In this document: piece by piece, positions 42,460-54,231 of the stretch
Layout of the letters: every line of letters starts with the position of its first letter
Numbering within the stretch: the stretch's first letter is position 1
NCBI RefSeq assembly: GCF_018143015.1
Contig: NC_054740.1
Coordinates: 54,732,796 to 54,796,795 of the forward strand
Direction: 5' to 3'
DNA length: 64,000 bases
DNA from: Lytechinus variegatus
Taxonomy: Eukaryota > Echinodermata > Echinoidea > Temnopleuroida > Toxopneustidae
Made by a program: the position numbers and the translations under genes
Notes under the pieces: model-generated
The model's database searches: none
The model's input: only the letters and a program-made list of their open reading frames with translations
Told to the model about the DNA's origin: nothing

Positions 42460-44619
42460 CAAGCCAGGTTTAAAACAAACACTACAATGTTTGATCAAAC
42501 ATTGATCTAGATTAGATATGAATCGACCGCACGTAAGCACCCGAGGTGGCCCGTGCGGACTCTCAGAAAGCAATTAGTGGCAATAATGTTGTTCGTATTC
42601 CATCCACAAGAAGTTGTGTGGTCAAGCACTTCATAGTGGTTGTCGAAAGCAAGATGTCACTCCTTGTGGGAATGTTGCTTTCCTGAAGAACAATTTACAT
42701 TCGTCAGAATAATCAATGCTTTGTTGAATATGACTTTGTCTGACGGACAAAAGTGGTCAAAATCAGCCAATTTGTTGGTTAGAATTTAACGAAATTACCT
42801 GTTGATATTGACCATGATATCAGTCGGAGACAATCATATTCATCAACAGGTTGGTTACTTTGACCATTCATTTTTAAGAGAATATATAGTTTAAATAAAA
42901 CACAACTTCGTTCAAAATGATTTAGACAACTATTGCCTTTTCCTTGTGAATGGTAAATAAATACATTTACGTATGACCATGAATTCGGTTCAAAGTGATT
43001 TAACAATCGACATTTTAAATGAGAGATTAAATATGAGTTGGTTGACATTGTCCTCTCAAATTTATATTCTCGCAACATTTAACATATTTTTGTGGCGACA
43101 AATTCTTGTTTTTTTTTATCTACCGCCTCTCCTCCCAACTCCATACCTTCTCCATCTCTCTCCCTATCTGTCTTTTTCTCTGTCTCTCTTCCCCCTCTCG
43201 GTTTCTCTCAAAATCCCATGGATTTCCGCATCAGCCTGTTGATTGGTAATTTAATTATGGTACTCCTCTCTGCCCTATACCATTATATCTAACACGGTCC
43301 ATTGTAGTCTATGCATCAACCTCTTTATACACTAAATCTTAGAACTAATTATGACATTACTTGTCAGCCATAGCTTGCAATTAGTCATGAATTTGAACGC
43401 TACAATCCCCAGTTTTCTGGGTGGAAAATAGTGGAAAATTACGGAATTTTATTAAAAACGCATTTTTTCAGGCCCAAAGAGTTTAATAACCACAAAAACA
43501 ATACAGATAATAAAAATCAAAGAAAACCCGAATAAAAAATGAGATTAAGTGTTAAATTGGCTAATAGGACATGCAGGAAAAATTCCGGTTTTCATATTTT
43601 TTGTTCTCTATTTACAAAATTATGTTACTATAGATGTCACCGAAAACCAAGGGAAATGATGTTCTGACACTAAAGGGCGCGGAATGGGCATCTTTGAAAA
43701 TGAAAAACTCAAGTCTCTACTTTTGTTGCCATCTTGCCACTATTGGCTCGCCATATATCTTGCGATCGGGCACGAATCTATGACAATGCATGCTATCAGC
43801 AAATCAGTCACAAGGATAAAAGGCTGCATGAATAATTTTTGCCACTAATGAAGGACTGATGGGTAACAATATCTGCTTCATCATTATTCTGATAAGAGAT
43901 TTCACCAGTAGGATTTATTATCTATCAATTTAGCTTTCTTTCACATTGTAGCCCATTCAGCTAAAAAGCTGCTTTACAAAGGGACACTGCATGCAATCAT
44001 GATCCAATCATTCTTGTTACTGATTCTATAATCAAATCAACAATTCACCTGTATACTGCATGCATGCCAAATTTGTTATGTTTAATAATTAATTCACTTT
44101 GTATTTTCATCAGATTTTATATTCCATGCATGCATATACGGGTTGTTGGGAGTTTTTGGTGAAAACCTAATATGCATGTAAATTAATATTCAAACATTTG
44201 CGCTCCAATTCAATAATTTCTCAACTAGTCATACACCAGATTTAGTTTAAAATTTAAATCACCACATAAATCGGCGATGACTTTGAAGAGAATTTTGATA
44301 TAGGATATAGCCCACGAATAACATATTGTAAAATATGATTGTTATATTTCTTCATATTTGTGTTTATTTGTAAGTTCATTTGGGAAGATTCCAAGAAGAG
44401 TAATATCCTAACCTTCATTAACCGTGAGTTTGTTAATGAACTCGGTCCCTACCATTTTGTGTTGTTGAAATCATTATACAATTGATCTGAGCCAGCAATC
44501 TTAGGTCTTTCAACCCTTATCCTCGAAATGATATCATAATACATGCATGCATGTCGATACCTGAAGTATAAAACAGATTAACATTTTCTTTTTCTTGTTA
44601 TTCTTGTTATTCTTCATTT
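42460..44619. other. Gene-free stretch
   Basis: Unique AT-rich DNA with a pyrimidine-rich patch at 43110-43210 and several GCATGCAT runs (44065, 44124, 44545). No exon recognised. Confidence 0.5.
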
Positions 44620-44633
44620 ATTCTTCTCCCTTT

Positions 44634-44664
<31 letters not shown>

Positions 44665-44757
44665 CTCTCTCTCTCTTTCTTTTTTTCATTTTCTTTCTTT
44701 CTTTTTTTCCCTTCCTTTCTTTCTTTTTTTTCTTTAATCTTTTTTTTTTTCTTTGAA
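44620..44757. repeat. (TTTC)n/(CT)n microsatellite
   Basis: Nearly pure TTTC units with a CT run at 44662-44677. The K/E-rich minus-strand frame is an artefact. Confidence 0.9.
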
Positions 44758-46265
44758 GTAGTGCTTGTTTCTGTTGAATATTGGCGTGAGTAACGTAACC
44801 CCTGCTGTGTTTTCATAATCTAGAAATTTAAAGCCCGCCTTCCTTACCATGCATAACACCAATAATATTGATCCATCGACGTCGTATGACCCACCGGCGT
44901 CGTAAAACATGATGAATTGGGAACAGCTCAAGCCATAACTTGTCACAAGGAAAGAAGTCGAATTTGAGTTTACCACCACAAATGCGTGCGAAGGTTGTCT
45001 ACAATAATACGAAGGATTGGAAATAAGAAATTGTATTGATTGACACTCTATAGAAATGAATATGCAAGACAAAAGTATCGGGTGTTTCAAATGTTGGCAT
45101 GGCTATTAAGTCAACACGAAAGCAGTATGTAAGCACTATGACTGCTTTGAATGGCGATTACACTGAATTCTATAAGTCCTGTTGATGTTTTTAAAAATCT
45201 ACTTTCTTTGGGAAGAGTTTTGAACAAATGATCTTGATAATTATTTTGGTTTACTTTACTCCACCTATGGCAATAACTAGAAAGAGTTATTGCTAGGGGT
45301 ATTTGTTTGCAAGTCTTCATGCTGATGGAGATCATCTGAATGGGCGACGTACCATCACAAGGAACAAAACAAAAATGCTCCTTGTGTATGAAATGATAGC
45401 GAGATGAGAGCCTGAATACTAAACGAACACGGCGGAGTTAAAAGGTGGATGAGAGAAGAAATACGATGCTTCCTTTGAAAATGTCACGAACTTTTGATCT
45501 TTTAATCAGCGAAGCACACGCTCCTTATCAAGACAATGAGCATGTCTTGAGAAAGGGAAAATGAAACGCTTTTTTGAGCGGCAATAATTTTCGTGTGAAA
45601 TCGAGCGCGTCGCGAAAAAGAGGACACTGTTTTTTCGACAGAGAACAAGGGCATGGGAATACGGTAATATCAAGTAAACTATGGAGAAGGTACGATGCTA
45701 TTGGAATCAATTTATGTGCAATGGTGCACTTAAAGGGACTGGGTGAACTGTAAATTATTAGACATGCCCATAAGTGGAACACTTTTTGAACACTTATTGA
45801 TGTCCTTACCGAAGTTCTTTATTTGAGTTGATTGAGTTGTTTATTGATTTAAAAGAAAAAAAGGTTTCTGCACGATATTGAATACATTAGTCCACCTTTA
45901 ATGACTTACATGATAAACGATGAGTAAAAGTTTTAGTGGTGATAATTTTAACTCATTGCTAAACATGCACAAATACTGCATCAAATTATTTTGAAACCAG
46001 AATCCCTACATCATGCGGATTGTCACACCACGCATACCAATCGGTGAATAGACATAAAAACTCCTCTTTTAATTTGATAGATGGTGTTTGTTATCGAAAC
46101 AAAGTATATGAAAACAAAACTTTCTTGCTTACCTTTCCCGAACTTTGATTCCAATTTTTGCTTTGGATCATGAATTGTAATTATTGTCACTGTCACAAAG
46201 GGTGTAACGAATGCGATTTTGCCCTCAATATTGCAGAGAGACTTCATGTATATCATTTGATGTTT
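44758..46265. other. Gene-free stretch
   Basis: Unique DNA. The 118-aa minus-strand frame at 44734-45090 has no recognisable domain, and its end runs into the microsatellite. I do not support it as a gene. Confidence 0.5.
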
Positions 46266-46267
46266 TA

Positions 46268-46492
46268 CACTCTGAAAACACTGAGTAATTTTTTACCCAA
46301 TGCTGGGTAGAAAGGGAACATGCATGTTTGCTTGGTGTTTATTTCTTTTATACTCCATATTGCGCTTTTTCAACGCAAAATTGCGCAAAATTTACAAAAT
46401 ATTTGGTATCATTTTACCCAACCAAGTTGAACCAACATGCATGTTCCCATTTTACCCAATATTGGGTAAACTTTTTCAGTTTTTTAAGAGTG
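46268..46492. mobile_element. 225-bp palindromic MITE with TA target site
   Basis: Ends are CACTCTGAAAACACTGAG and, on the other strand, CACTCTTAAAAAACTGAA. TA lies on both sides (46266-46267 and 46493-46494). Arms contain TACCCAAT.(T/C)TGGGTA and GGGAACATGCATGTT. The terminal CACTCT(A/T/G)AAAA links it to 20697-20865. Confidence 0.85.
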
Positions 46493-46789
46493 TAATGTTT
46501 AACGATGCAATTGACAGGATATCATAATAATATATGCACTGAAGACAGACTTGTTACAGCAAAATAAAACATGTTTCTGCTGGGATTTCTTTGTTTGAGC
46601 ATGGCAAAATACAGAACAAACCACCTGTAACATATTATAATGGTAAACTTTTCTGGCGCTGTAACAACTGAACAAGGTGTATGAGATAATGTGATTCTAG
46701 GAATTTTAACAATTCTACATTAGCTCACCCGCTTTCTGGTATGCAATGTGTGTGTGTATTTGAGTTTTGTCAGACGTGTATCAATCAGA

Positions 46790-46925
46790 TATGATTATTT
46801 ACGTCTGAGACCGACCTTTAACGTCACCATCCGAAAGACGTGACCAGGGCTCGAACCTCTGCATCAATTTGTAACTTCCCCACAGCTTGGATTACAGGTG
46901 CACACCACAACGCCCAGTTGTATGC
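46790..46925 (-). mobile_element. SINE-like repeat with 7SL/Alu-like and B-box motifs
   Basis: Minus strand from 46920: CTGGGCGTTGTGGTGTGCAC, CTGTAATCCAAGC, then GAGGTTCGAGCCC (B box) and GACGTTAAAGGTCGGTC. The first part recalls 7SL RNA or Alu (GGGCG.GGTG..G..CCTGTA.TCC.AGC). The GACGTTAA block is shared with the SINE at 40985. The origin is inference. Confidence 0.5.
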
Positions 46926-47526
46926 AATATCTATTTGCCTTTCATACTTATCTAAAAAGAATCATCGCATGGTTGTTTTCGAACTGTTCGTTAAACCTTC
47001 ATCATTCTGACTCTGTACTGTATATGTGAAGTGACAAAATCAATCATGTTAATGCTTGCTGGCAAATTTGTGTTCATATGAATTGGCGTCTCTCTATTTT
47101 TATACGTTGCTTTAAATGGTAATTAAATATGAATACTAGTAATTAATTTCAAATTCGTGACAATTCGTGTGCTGGCATACCAAAGTTCATTATCTTGAGA
47201 GGTTTGTTATAATTATAGTCTATCACTTTTTCATGATATTCGTTTACAATAGCACGGGCCGCTATATAGTGGGAATAGAAAAAAAATAATTGAAACGAAT
47301 TCCAAGCGCTTTGAAGAATGAAAATTAATAAGTAGAAATAAGAGTGAGATTCCAGAAAGAATACTCAAGTATTCTGTAGATATGCAACTTCCGATTTGTT
47401 CTAAACTCCGAACCCGTTGACCAATGTGAAGGACCTAGGTATACGTCATCTCGCTGTGCCTAATACAACGGGTTGAAAGCAAATAAGCATCAATAGTATT
47501 CCGTACATTATTTTGATCGAGGATGG

Positions 47527-47597
47527 TTTTTCTAACAATCTGGTAAAAGAGACATTTACTTGGCCAACGGTGGATTCTGTTCTGAGATTGAAGACAG
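47527..47597 (+). repeat. 70-bp direct repeat, copy 1 (copy 2 at 48849-48919)
   Basis: Both copies contain TTTTTCTAACAATCTGGTAA, ACTTGGCCAACGGTGGATT and TCTAAGATTGAAGACA or TCTGAGATTGAAGACA, over 95% identical, 1.3 kb apart. The sequences outside do not match. Confidence 0.85.
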
Positions 47598-48848
47598 TAT
47601 GCATGAGCTAAATAGGGACCCCGTATCACGAAATCCTTGCAATCAGTTAGTTTGTGTTTAACCCAGTGTGAAAGTTTTATTTAGAGATCTTCGACCTCTT
47701 GCATCCATGTTTCTTCTACAAATAATTACCATGAATGCGATCTGAAAATAAGAGATAAAAAAATCGAAACTCAATCATGACTCTTCATATGAGTTTTCTT
47801 CATCACTAACTCTTGATGAATTTCACATTCTACTCGTAGTCTACGGGGAAAAAATAATGAAGAATTTGTATTTTGTATTGATTGATTTTCCGTTCGCATT
47901 AATCAAACAAGGTAACACAGCATTACAAAGTCAAATAAATCACAGAGCATGGCAATCATGACAATTCATAACAAACAGAAGGAAGTATAAATTCAATTCT
48001 AGTATAAGAAAGAACTGACTTTGTCAAGACTGTGTTAAAAGAAACCAACAGAATTATGCGGATGAGGAGCGAACTCTAAAAATCATCTTAATTATGTTTC
48101 GGCTTCATGCTCAGTCACACTCGGCGAAATCGAGTCCATGACCAAAACTGTAACGTTATTTCCAATTACATACCATCGGTCGGTTTGGAGTCAGTTTCAG
48201 CAGTGTGACTGTCCCATTGCGTCCTTCCCCCTTGAAAACAAATTTCCATCTATATAACAGCACACGGGGGCACTAGACAGGTAAAGCTATTGGCCGATTT
48301 AGGGCAGTATTAAAAAGTAGGGCAATGCTATCGGAGTCTAATGTAGGAACGACGAAAATGATCACTGCGATGCCCCAGATCTTTGTAGGAATTTGGATTG
48401 TCATTTGCTTCTTTTAGTTTATCGATGGCCTACTTGTCAAAGCAGTAATGTCTTTTATTGTAGGGTGGAAAGTCTGCCTTGGGTATGTATGACACATGGT
48501 TTCGAAGTGTTGTCGATGGAGGGAAGGGGGTGGCGATCACTGACCAAGATCATTGTAATAAGCTATTAGCTATGAACGGTTATCATCTAATCTTCTTACC
48601 TTTCCTTTTGATTTGGATCTCTATATCCATCATCATGTTTGTAATCGAAGGCAGTGTTGCAAGATACCTGGGATCAATCGCAGGTCAAAGTCCTGCACTT
48701 GGTTTCGAATCATGAAAATTGATGGCTTGTCTGTTCTTTGCAAGAAGTATGAAATAATTAGCATTAATAGTTAATCAAACATGAATCACAATTTACTATT
48801 GAAATTGTAATAACTTGCAAAGAAGTTCCTTGTTACACCCCTTGCATG
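47598..48848. other. Gene-free stretch between direct repeats
   Basis: Unique sequence. A frame at 48479-48715 has a hydrophobic segment but no credible start, splice context or homology. No other feature seen. Confidence 0.45.
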
Positions 48849-48919
48849 TTTTTTCTAACAATCTGGTAAAAGAGATATTTACTTGGCCAACGGTGGATTT
48901 TGTTCTAAGATTGAAGACA
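48849..48919 (+). repeat. 70-bp direct repeat, copy 2
   Basis: See 47527-47597. It is followed by a second direct-repeat pair: 48929-49020 and 49530-49627 share GAAATATTCCTAGAA, ATGTGATGAATCTTAGATTT and ACATTATAT. Confidence 0.85.
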
Positions 48920-49739
48920 CTTTTCTTAAGAAATATTCCTAGAAAGGTGAAACAAATTCACCATAAAGGATGAACAATCCTAATGTGATGAATCTTAGAT
49001 TTTTGACAATGACATTATATGATTACGTTCACTTTATAACACTTTTCTTAGGAAATTCGATTTCGTTACGAAAATAAAATTAAACTTGATAAAGGACAAA
49101 GTTAAAGTGATTTTCCTGCAGTTATAAACTGTGTCACCTAGAATCTAATCACATTACAGCGTATCACTATGGCCACAGTATTGTCTTTACTTCATTGGCA
49201 GAAGCAAACAGAAATGTGCAAATATGGAACTCGAGATGATGTTTGAACTAGTTCTTGCAAGGTGAAATTTATCATGAGTTCGCCTTGCATGGTGCGTGAC
49301 GCTCATTGTGATGGCGATTGAAAACGACAGTGGGGCAGATATGATTCGATAAAAAAGGCCAATAAAATGTGTCATTCTCACTCCGAATTGGACTGCTTGT
49401 CAGCTTTACGCTGTGAGGGCATTTCGTATAATTCTAGGTTTTGAGCAGTCGAGAGAAGATAAGGGTACAATCAAACCCCTTTTCTGTTTATGTCTTTATT
49501 TATTTTCATTACTGAAACTGCCCTTATTTGAAATATTCCTAGAATTGTAAAACAACTTTACCAAAGCAATAAAGGATAAATAATCCTTATGTGATGAATC
49601 TTAGATTTTATGAAAACAACATTATATTTCATTATTGATTCTTTGTACTTATTTGTATTGATCTCCTGGTTTTTTTTTACATGCCATGGAAACAAAGGCT
49701 CCCCTTTCCCCCCACCCCTTCCCCTTCCCGGCTCGGTGT

Positions 49740-50075
49740 AAAAATGGCAGAGGTAAAAGAAAAAAAAATACCTCTGCCATTTTTACCTCTGCCATTTTTA
49801 CCTCTGCCATTATTACCTCTGCCATTTTTACCTCTGCCATTATTACCTCTGCCATTTTTACTTCTGCCATTTTTACCTCTGCCATTTTTACCTTTGCCAT
49901 TTTTACCTTTGCCATTTTTACCTTTGCCATGTTTACCTCTGCCATTTTTACCTTTGCCATGTTTACCTCTGCCATTTTTACCTTTGCCATTTTTACCTTT
50001 GCCATTTTTACCTTTGCCATGTTTACCTCTGCCATTTTTACCTTTGTCATGTTTACCTCTGCCATTTTTACCTGG
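49740..50075. repeat. 15-bp minisatellite, ~21 direct units, first unit inverted
   Basis: Unit ACCTCTGCCATTTTT and variants (ACCTTTGCCATTTTT, ACCTTTGCCATGTTT, ATTACCTCTGCCATT) repeat head to tail from 49771. Just before, AAAAATGGCAGAGGTAAAAG (49740-49759) is the unit in reverse complement, so the left end forms a hairpin. As the unit is a multiple of three, open frames of 130-230 aa run along both strands. They are artefacts. Confidence 0.95.
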
Positions 50076-50355
50076 CACCCCCTTCCCTCCCTTCCTTTCA
50101 CTTTCTTTTCCTCGCTTCGTCCATTTGTTCCTCCCTTCTCTCTCTCCTTGCCTTTCAACTCGTACCCTCTTCCGATCCCTTTCCGTCTATTTACCCTTTT
50201 TTTATACGACCGTCTATTCTACTTACGTGCAAGTTTTTTCTATCTCACACGTTATTCCCTCACTCTCTCAAGCTGTGTTTCTTCCTTTCCCTCCCTTTCT
50301 ATCTCTCTCACCCCCCCCCCCCCCTCTCTCTCTCTCTCTCTCGCGCGCGCGTCAT
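50076..50355. repeat. Pyrimidine-rich flank ending in C-run, (CT)n and (CG)n
   Basis: C/T-rich sequence. C-run at 50310-50322, (CT)n to 50341 and CGCGCGCGC at 50342-50351. Confidence 0.85.
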
Positions 50356-50759
50356 CATAGTTACTGATTTTCATGTTCCCGGCATTGATGTCATTGAGCA
50401 CACACACAATTTACGGCAACCCTAATCGAACCTGATAGGTTACCGATTAAGATAATTTGGGCTCAATAAGGGCGGGGGAATTCGAATTCATCCTTTAATA
50501 GGTTGCATGCCTTTTCATTTCGTCAAAAAGTTTAATCATATTAACGCGGTACTCGCCATTTTCATTATTTAATATGATTTTTTTTATCTTATGAATGTCA
50601 TGATTGTAATCAATTTTTTTAAATGTTATTTTTTCCATGCTAGGTATTGCACTCTAGTTTCAATTTAATGCCAAAATAAATGTAAATAGTAATGATGAAA
50701 ATCAAATGTAAAAATTCGATTATATACACCTTTGTCTGACTCTGCCGATCATCAATTTG
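50356..50759. other. Gene-free stretch
   Basis: 50380-50500 is non-repetitive with mixed composition (ACGGCAACCCTAATCG, GGTTACCGATTAAG). No gene seen. Confidence 0.4.
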
Positions 50760-51900
50760 CAATATTTGATTCAATTCAATTTTCAATTTCAATTTTATTT
50801 ATTTCACTTCCATCAAACAAAAACAAATTGTATACCATATATATAAAAATAAGTATTTGTATCCATTGCAAAGAAACAAAAATAATAATACATATGTTGT
50901 GAAAAAAACTTACACGATTTGGGCAACACATTGGAGGTTTTAAATAAGTATACTATTTTTCAATACAAATTAAATTAAGATGGAAATGGAGGGACCCACT
51001 AAAAAGCAATGCTTGTACAAAGTGGGCCCCTCAAAAATAGATAACAAAACCAATAACAGAGTACAAATACAGACATATGTAATCAAATGAGAAAAAAAAT
51101 AAATGAGAAATAATACTCACAAATATAAAATACGAAGTTATAAAAAAATATAGTTTGTATAGGACAAAACAACCCGTCCTAAAATATATCCACCCTTCCC
51201 ACCCCCCAAAAAAAAAGAGAAAGGGGAGAATGCCCTGAGAAGATGGATGGATGCTGCTAAACGTAGGTAGAACACATGCCATCGTGGACTCAAGCAAACT
51301 GGATTCAATGTGTATAAAAGGAGAAAAAATATATATAAAATGACCTGGAAAGAATAAAATGCGCGAAAAATGTGATTGATGCCGTAAATAAATAAGCGGT
51401 AGGAAGGCGGATAAGCGGACAGGAAAGAGAAAAAAGATGAGAGGATAGACACAAATAATGTATGAGGTTCAAAACCGAGCACAACTGGGAAGGACTTGTG
51501 TCAGATTTTTTTTTTCAATTAAAAAAAAAGGGATGATTTATGTTTAAATTATAGTCTTTATAGTAAAAATGATGACTAACCTCTTGACAGAGATGATGAA
51601 TTAGATTTAATTTGAGGATACATTATAAGATTTTAATAGAGATAATTTGAATTTAGTCTTAAAAGAGTTCAAAGATTTTGCAGTTCTTATATCATTATGA
51701 AGTGAGTTCCATAACTTCGGTCCCTATTATATAAATGTGTTCTGAGCCAGCAAAGTTCTTAGAAGTGGGAAATGGAATTCACCCAATCGCCTTGTTGGAT
51801 AGTTATGAATGGACTGATTTTTTGGAAACATTGAATGAAATACATTTGGGAGGTTGTTATTTGATAACTATGAAAACTTTAAATTCATTTGAAATTTATG
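50760..51900 (-). mobile_element. LINE 3' end (reverse-transcriptase C-terminus, long 3' region)
   Basis: A minus-strand frame ending at the TAA at 51607-51609 reads GPKLWNSLHNDIRTAKSLNS then FKTKFKLSLLKSY. Upstream, in a shifted frame, is HNYPTR. This is the G..LWN.L...IR......FK..LK..L pattern at the end of CR1/L2-type reverse-transcriptase ORFs. The 3' region runs to about 50760, with GGGGCCCACTTTGTACAAGC and an AATTGAATTGAA-type tail. Frameshifts upstream make it a dead copy. Confidence 0.65.
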
Positions 51901-51904
51901 AATT

Positions 51905-52150
51905 AGGCAAGTACTTTGTATTCATTCATTCATTCATTTATTCAATTTTTCCAACAAAATATATGAGCAATAATTACAATAAATAAAATATAACATCAGA
52001 AAATACAAATGACATAAATATTTAAATAAACCAAATATAAAGAATATACACCTGATACAGAAGATAATATGAAAAATGTTGGGAAAATGGAGTGGCCCAC
52101 TGAAAAGCAAAGCTTGTAAAATGTGGACCACTCAAGAAGAAAAAAAGGAT
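51905..52150 (-). mobile_element. Second 3'-end fragment of the same LINE type
   Basis: TGGTCCACATTTTACAAGCT and GGGCCACTCCATTTTCC (minus strand) match the 3' region of the neighbouring copy. It ends in a (GAAT)n tail (51922-51940). Confidence 0.6.
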
Positions 52151-52578
52151 AACACTTAAATCTATATGGGCCAAAATCTAAAATCTTAAATCTATATGGG
52201 CCAAAATTATGACACATGCGAGCGAATAGCATTACATGGATTATTTGTCTTTGTGTCACAGGACACACTTCTTCATTGACGTGACACGTATAATATTGGC
52301 ATAAATACACCAATGTACTTAATGTACCAAAACACGCCCAAATGTCCTCTTATGGCCACCAGTGCTGCTAAACATGTTCCATGCGACTCATTTCTGTGTG
52401 CCGTCTTCTGACTCGAGTGTTTTATTCGACCCCCCTTAACATGTGGAATTATTTTGGATGACAAGCCAGGGGCTGCCAAATGATTTTTGAAGTAAGGAGA
52501 TCTGAACATACAACTACAATTTTCACTTGTTCAAACACCCATTGTGTGTTATTGATCCTCGGTGGATGTGACACTATA

Positions 52579-52995
52579 AAGACCACCACACACCCTACGA
52601 CTGTTCATGTTCCAATTTTGGGGAAAAATCGCATTTTTCTCAATTTCTGAAAATGTGAATGGAACATATTTTATTTGAGGTTGAAATTAATTGAAAGAAT
52701 TCTAATATAACTATTTTGAAAGATTGCAATCCTTTATTTTGGAGTAAAGGCCAAATTAGTTTCAAATCGTAGCCAATCGTACGACTGCTATGACGTCATT
52801 ACGACTATATATTAAATTTACATTTATTCTAAGAAAGATGATGGCATAGTCACAGATTTAAACATTTAAACATTATTCGCACGATGATTTCGAAGATTAC
52901 ACAGTCAGATATTCCAAGTCTCATATTAGCATCGAATTCTACTACGTTTTATTCTAAAATTGACTTGCAGACCAATCGTAAGGTGTGCGGTCGCC
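52579..52995. mobile_element. ~417-bp transposon, possible TTAA target, copy 1
   Basis: The right end, on the other strand, reads GGCGACCGCACACCTTACGA. The left end reads GACCACCACACACCCTACGA. TTAA is at 52996-52999 on the right and TATAA at the left, so a TTAA duplication is possible but decayed. The interior matches 58915-59325 in reverse complement over its whole length, including CAATCGTACGACTGCTATGA and TTGAAAGAATTCTAATATAA. Non-coding. Confidence 0.75.
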
Positions 52996-52999
52996 TTAA

Positions 53000-53705
53000 C
53001 CCGATATCCTGTCATTGATCTTCGGTAGATATAATATTTGTAACCGATGTCCTGTTATAGATCTTCGGTAGATATCACATTAAATTTTGTAACCCTATGT
53101 GTGCTATAGATCTCCGGTAGATATGAATATATGACCCGATTTCCTGTTATAGATTATCGGTAGATATAACATTAGTAACCCGATGTGTGTTATTGATCTT
53201 CGGTATAGATATGAATATATAGCCCGATGTCCTATCAAAGATCTATGGAAGATATGACATATAACAATCGGATGTCCCGCTATAGATCTTTGGTAGAATA
53301 TAGCATTTGTGTATGTGTGTTATCGATCTTCGGTAGATATGAATATATGACCCGATGTCCTGTTATAGATTATTGGTAGATATAACATAAGTAACCCGAT
53401 GTGTGTTATTGATCTTCGGTAGATATGAATATATAACCCGATGTCCTATCAAAGATCTTTGGAAGATATGACATAAAACAATTCAGTGTCCCGTTATAGA
53501 TCTACGGTAGAATATAGCATTTGTGTATCGATGTGTGTTATTGATCTTCGGTAGATATAAATATATAACCCGATGTCCTGTTATTGATCTTTGGTAGATA
53601 TGGCATGTATCCCGGCGTCCTGTTATATAATTATTTAGTTGACATGACATAATTATATAACATTGTGTCCTGTTATCGATCTTCGGTAGATATGACATAT
53701 ATTTT
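53000..53705 (+). repeat. ~43-bp satellite with five-monomer higher-order repeat
   Basis: About sixteen monomers share CCCGATGTCCTGTTATAGAT and CTTCGGTAGATATGA. Subtypes follow in order: a GTGTGTTATTGATC type, a CCTATCAAAGATCT type, a TAGAATATAGCATTTGTG type, a second GTGTGTTAT.GATC type, and a CTGTTATAGATTAT type. This run of five (about 210 bp) repeats at about 53125-53340 and 53340-53560. The short frames across it are artefacts. Confidence 0.9.
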
Positions 53706-53952
53706 GCGACTTTGGATTCTGAAACCAATTGATACGAGGGGCTATAGTCTCTGTGATTGAACCAATCTCTTGATAATTGACATGAGCTTTGTCAAGATTA
53801 TTAGAACAAGCGTTGTGCAGAAATATTGTTCAATTCGACTAAAAGGACTTTTGCAATGGACTCATTTTTTATACGAAGGACGAGATTGATCTAACACTTA
53901 ATTACTAAGAGTAATATTTCATTGAAAGTGTTATATGGGATAATACTAAAAG

Positions 53953-53956
<4 letters not shown>

Positions 53957-54011
<55 letters not shown>
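53957..54011. repeat. (TA)n microsatellite
   Basis: About 27 uninterrupted TA units, between the satellite and its inverted piece. Confidence 0.95.
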
Positions 54012-54013
<2 letters not shown>

Positions 54014-54090
54014 ACTGAATAATTATATAACAGGACGCCGGGATACATGCCATATCCAAAGATCTATAACAGGACATCGGGTTATATATA
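54012..54090 (-). repeat. Inverted piece of the satellite
   Basis: This is the reverse complement of the last two to three monomers at 53563-53645 (CAGGACGCCGGGATACATGC; AAAGATCTATAACAGGACAT), about 95% identical. The array edge was therefore duplicated in inverse orientation. Confidence 0.88.
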
Positions 54091-54231
54091 TACGTGTGTG
54101 CGTGTGTGTATAAAAGAGAGATCATTGGATGTTCCAACGAACATAACATACTTTGAGGTGCTTCTACCATCGAGACTTACGGCAACATGAGGGTGATGGG
54201 TTAAAATGTTAGATTGGGTCTTGATAATGTG

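Noticed and set aside
44734..45090. 118-aa minus-strand frame
   Set aside because: It ends in a K/E run from the (TTTC)n microsatellite and shows no domain.
48479..48715. 78-aa frame with a membrane-like segment as a possible exon of the 19559 gene
   Set aside because: No convincing acceptor or donor, no known domain and no link to the candidate exon beyond being on the same strand.
49649..50367. Open frames of 130-228 aa on both strands
   Set aside because: Produced by the 15-bp minisatellite. All frames stay open because the unit is a multiple of three and has no stop.
53000..53705. CRISPR-like array
   Set aside because: Repeats are ~43-bp diverged monomers without unique spacers of constant length. 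This is a eukaryotic satellite.
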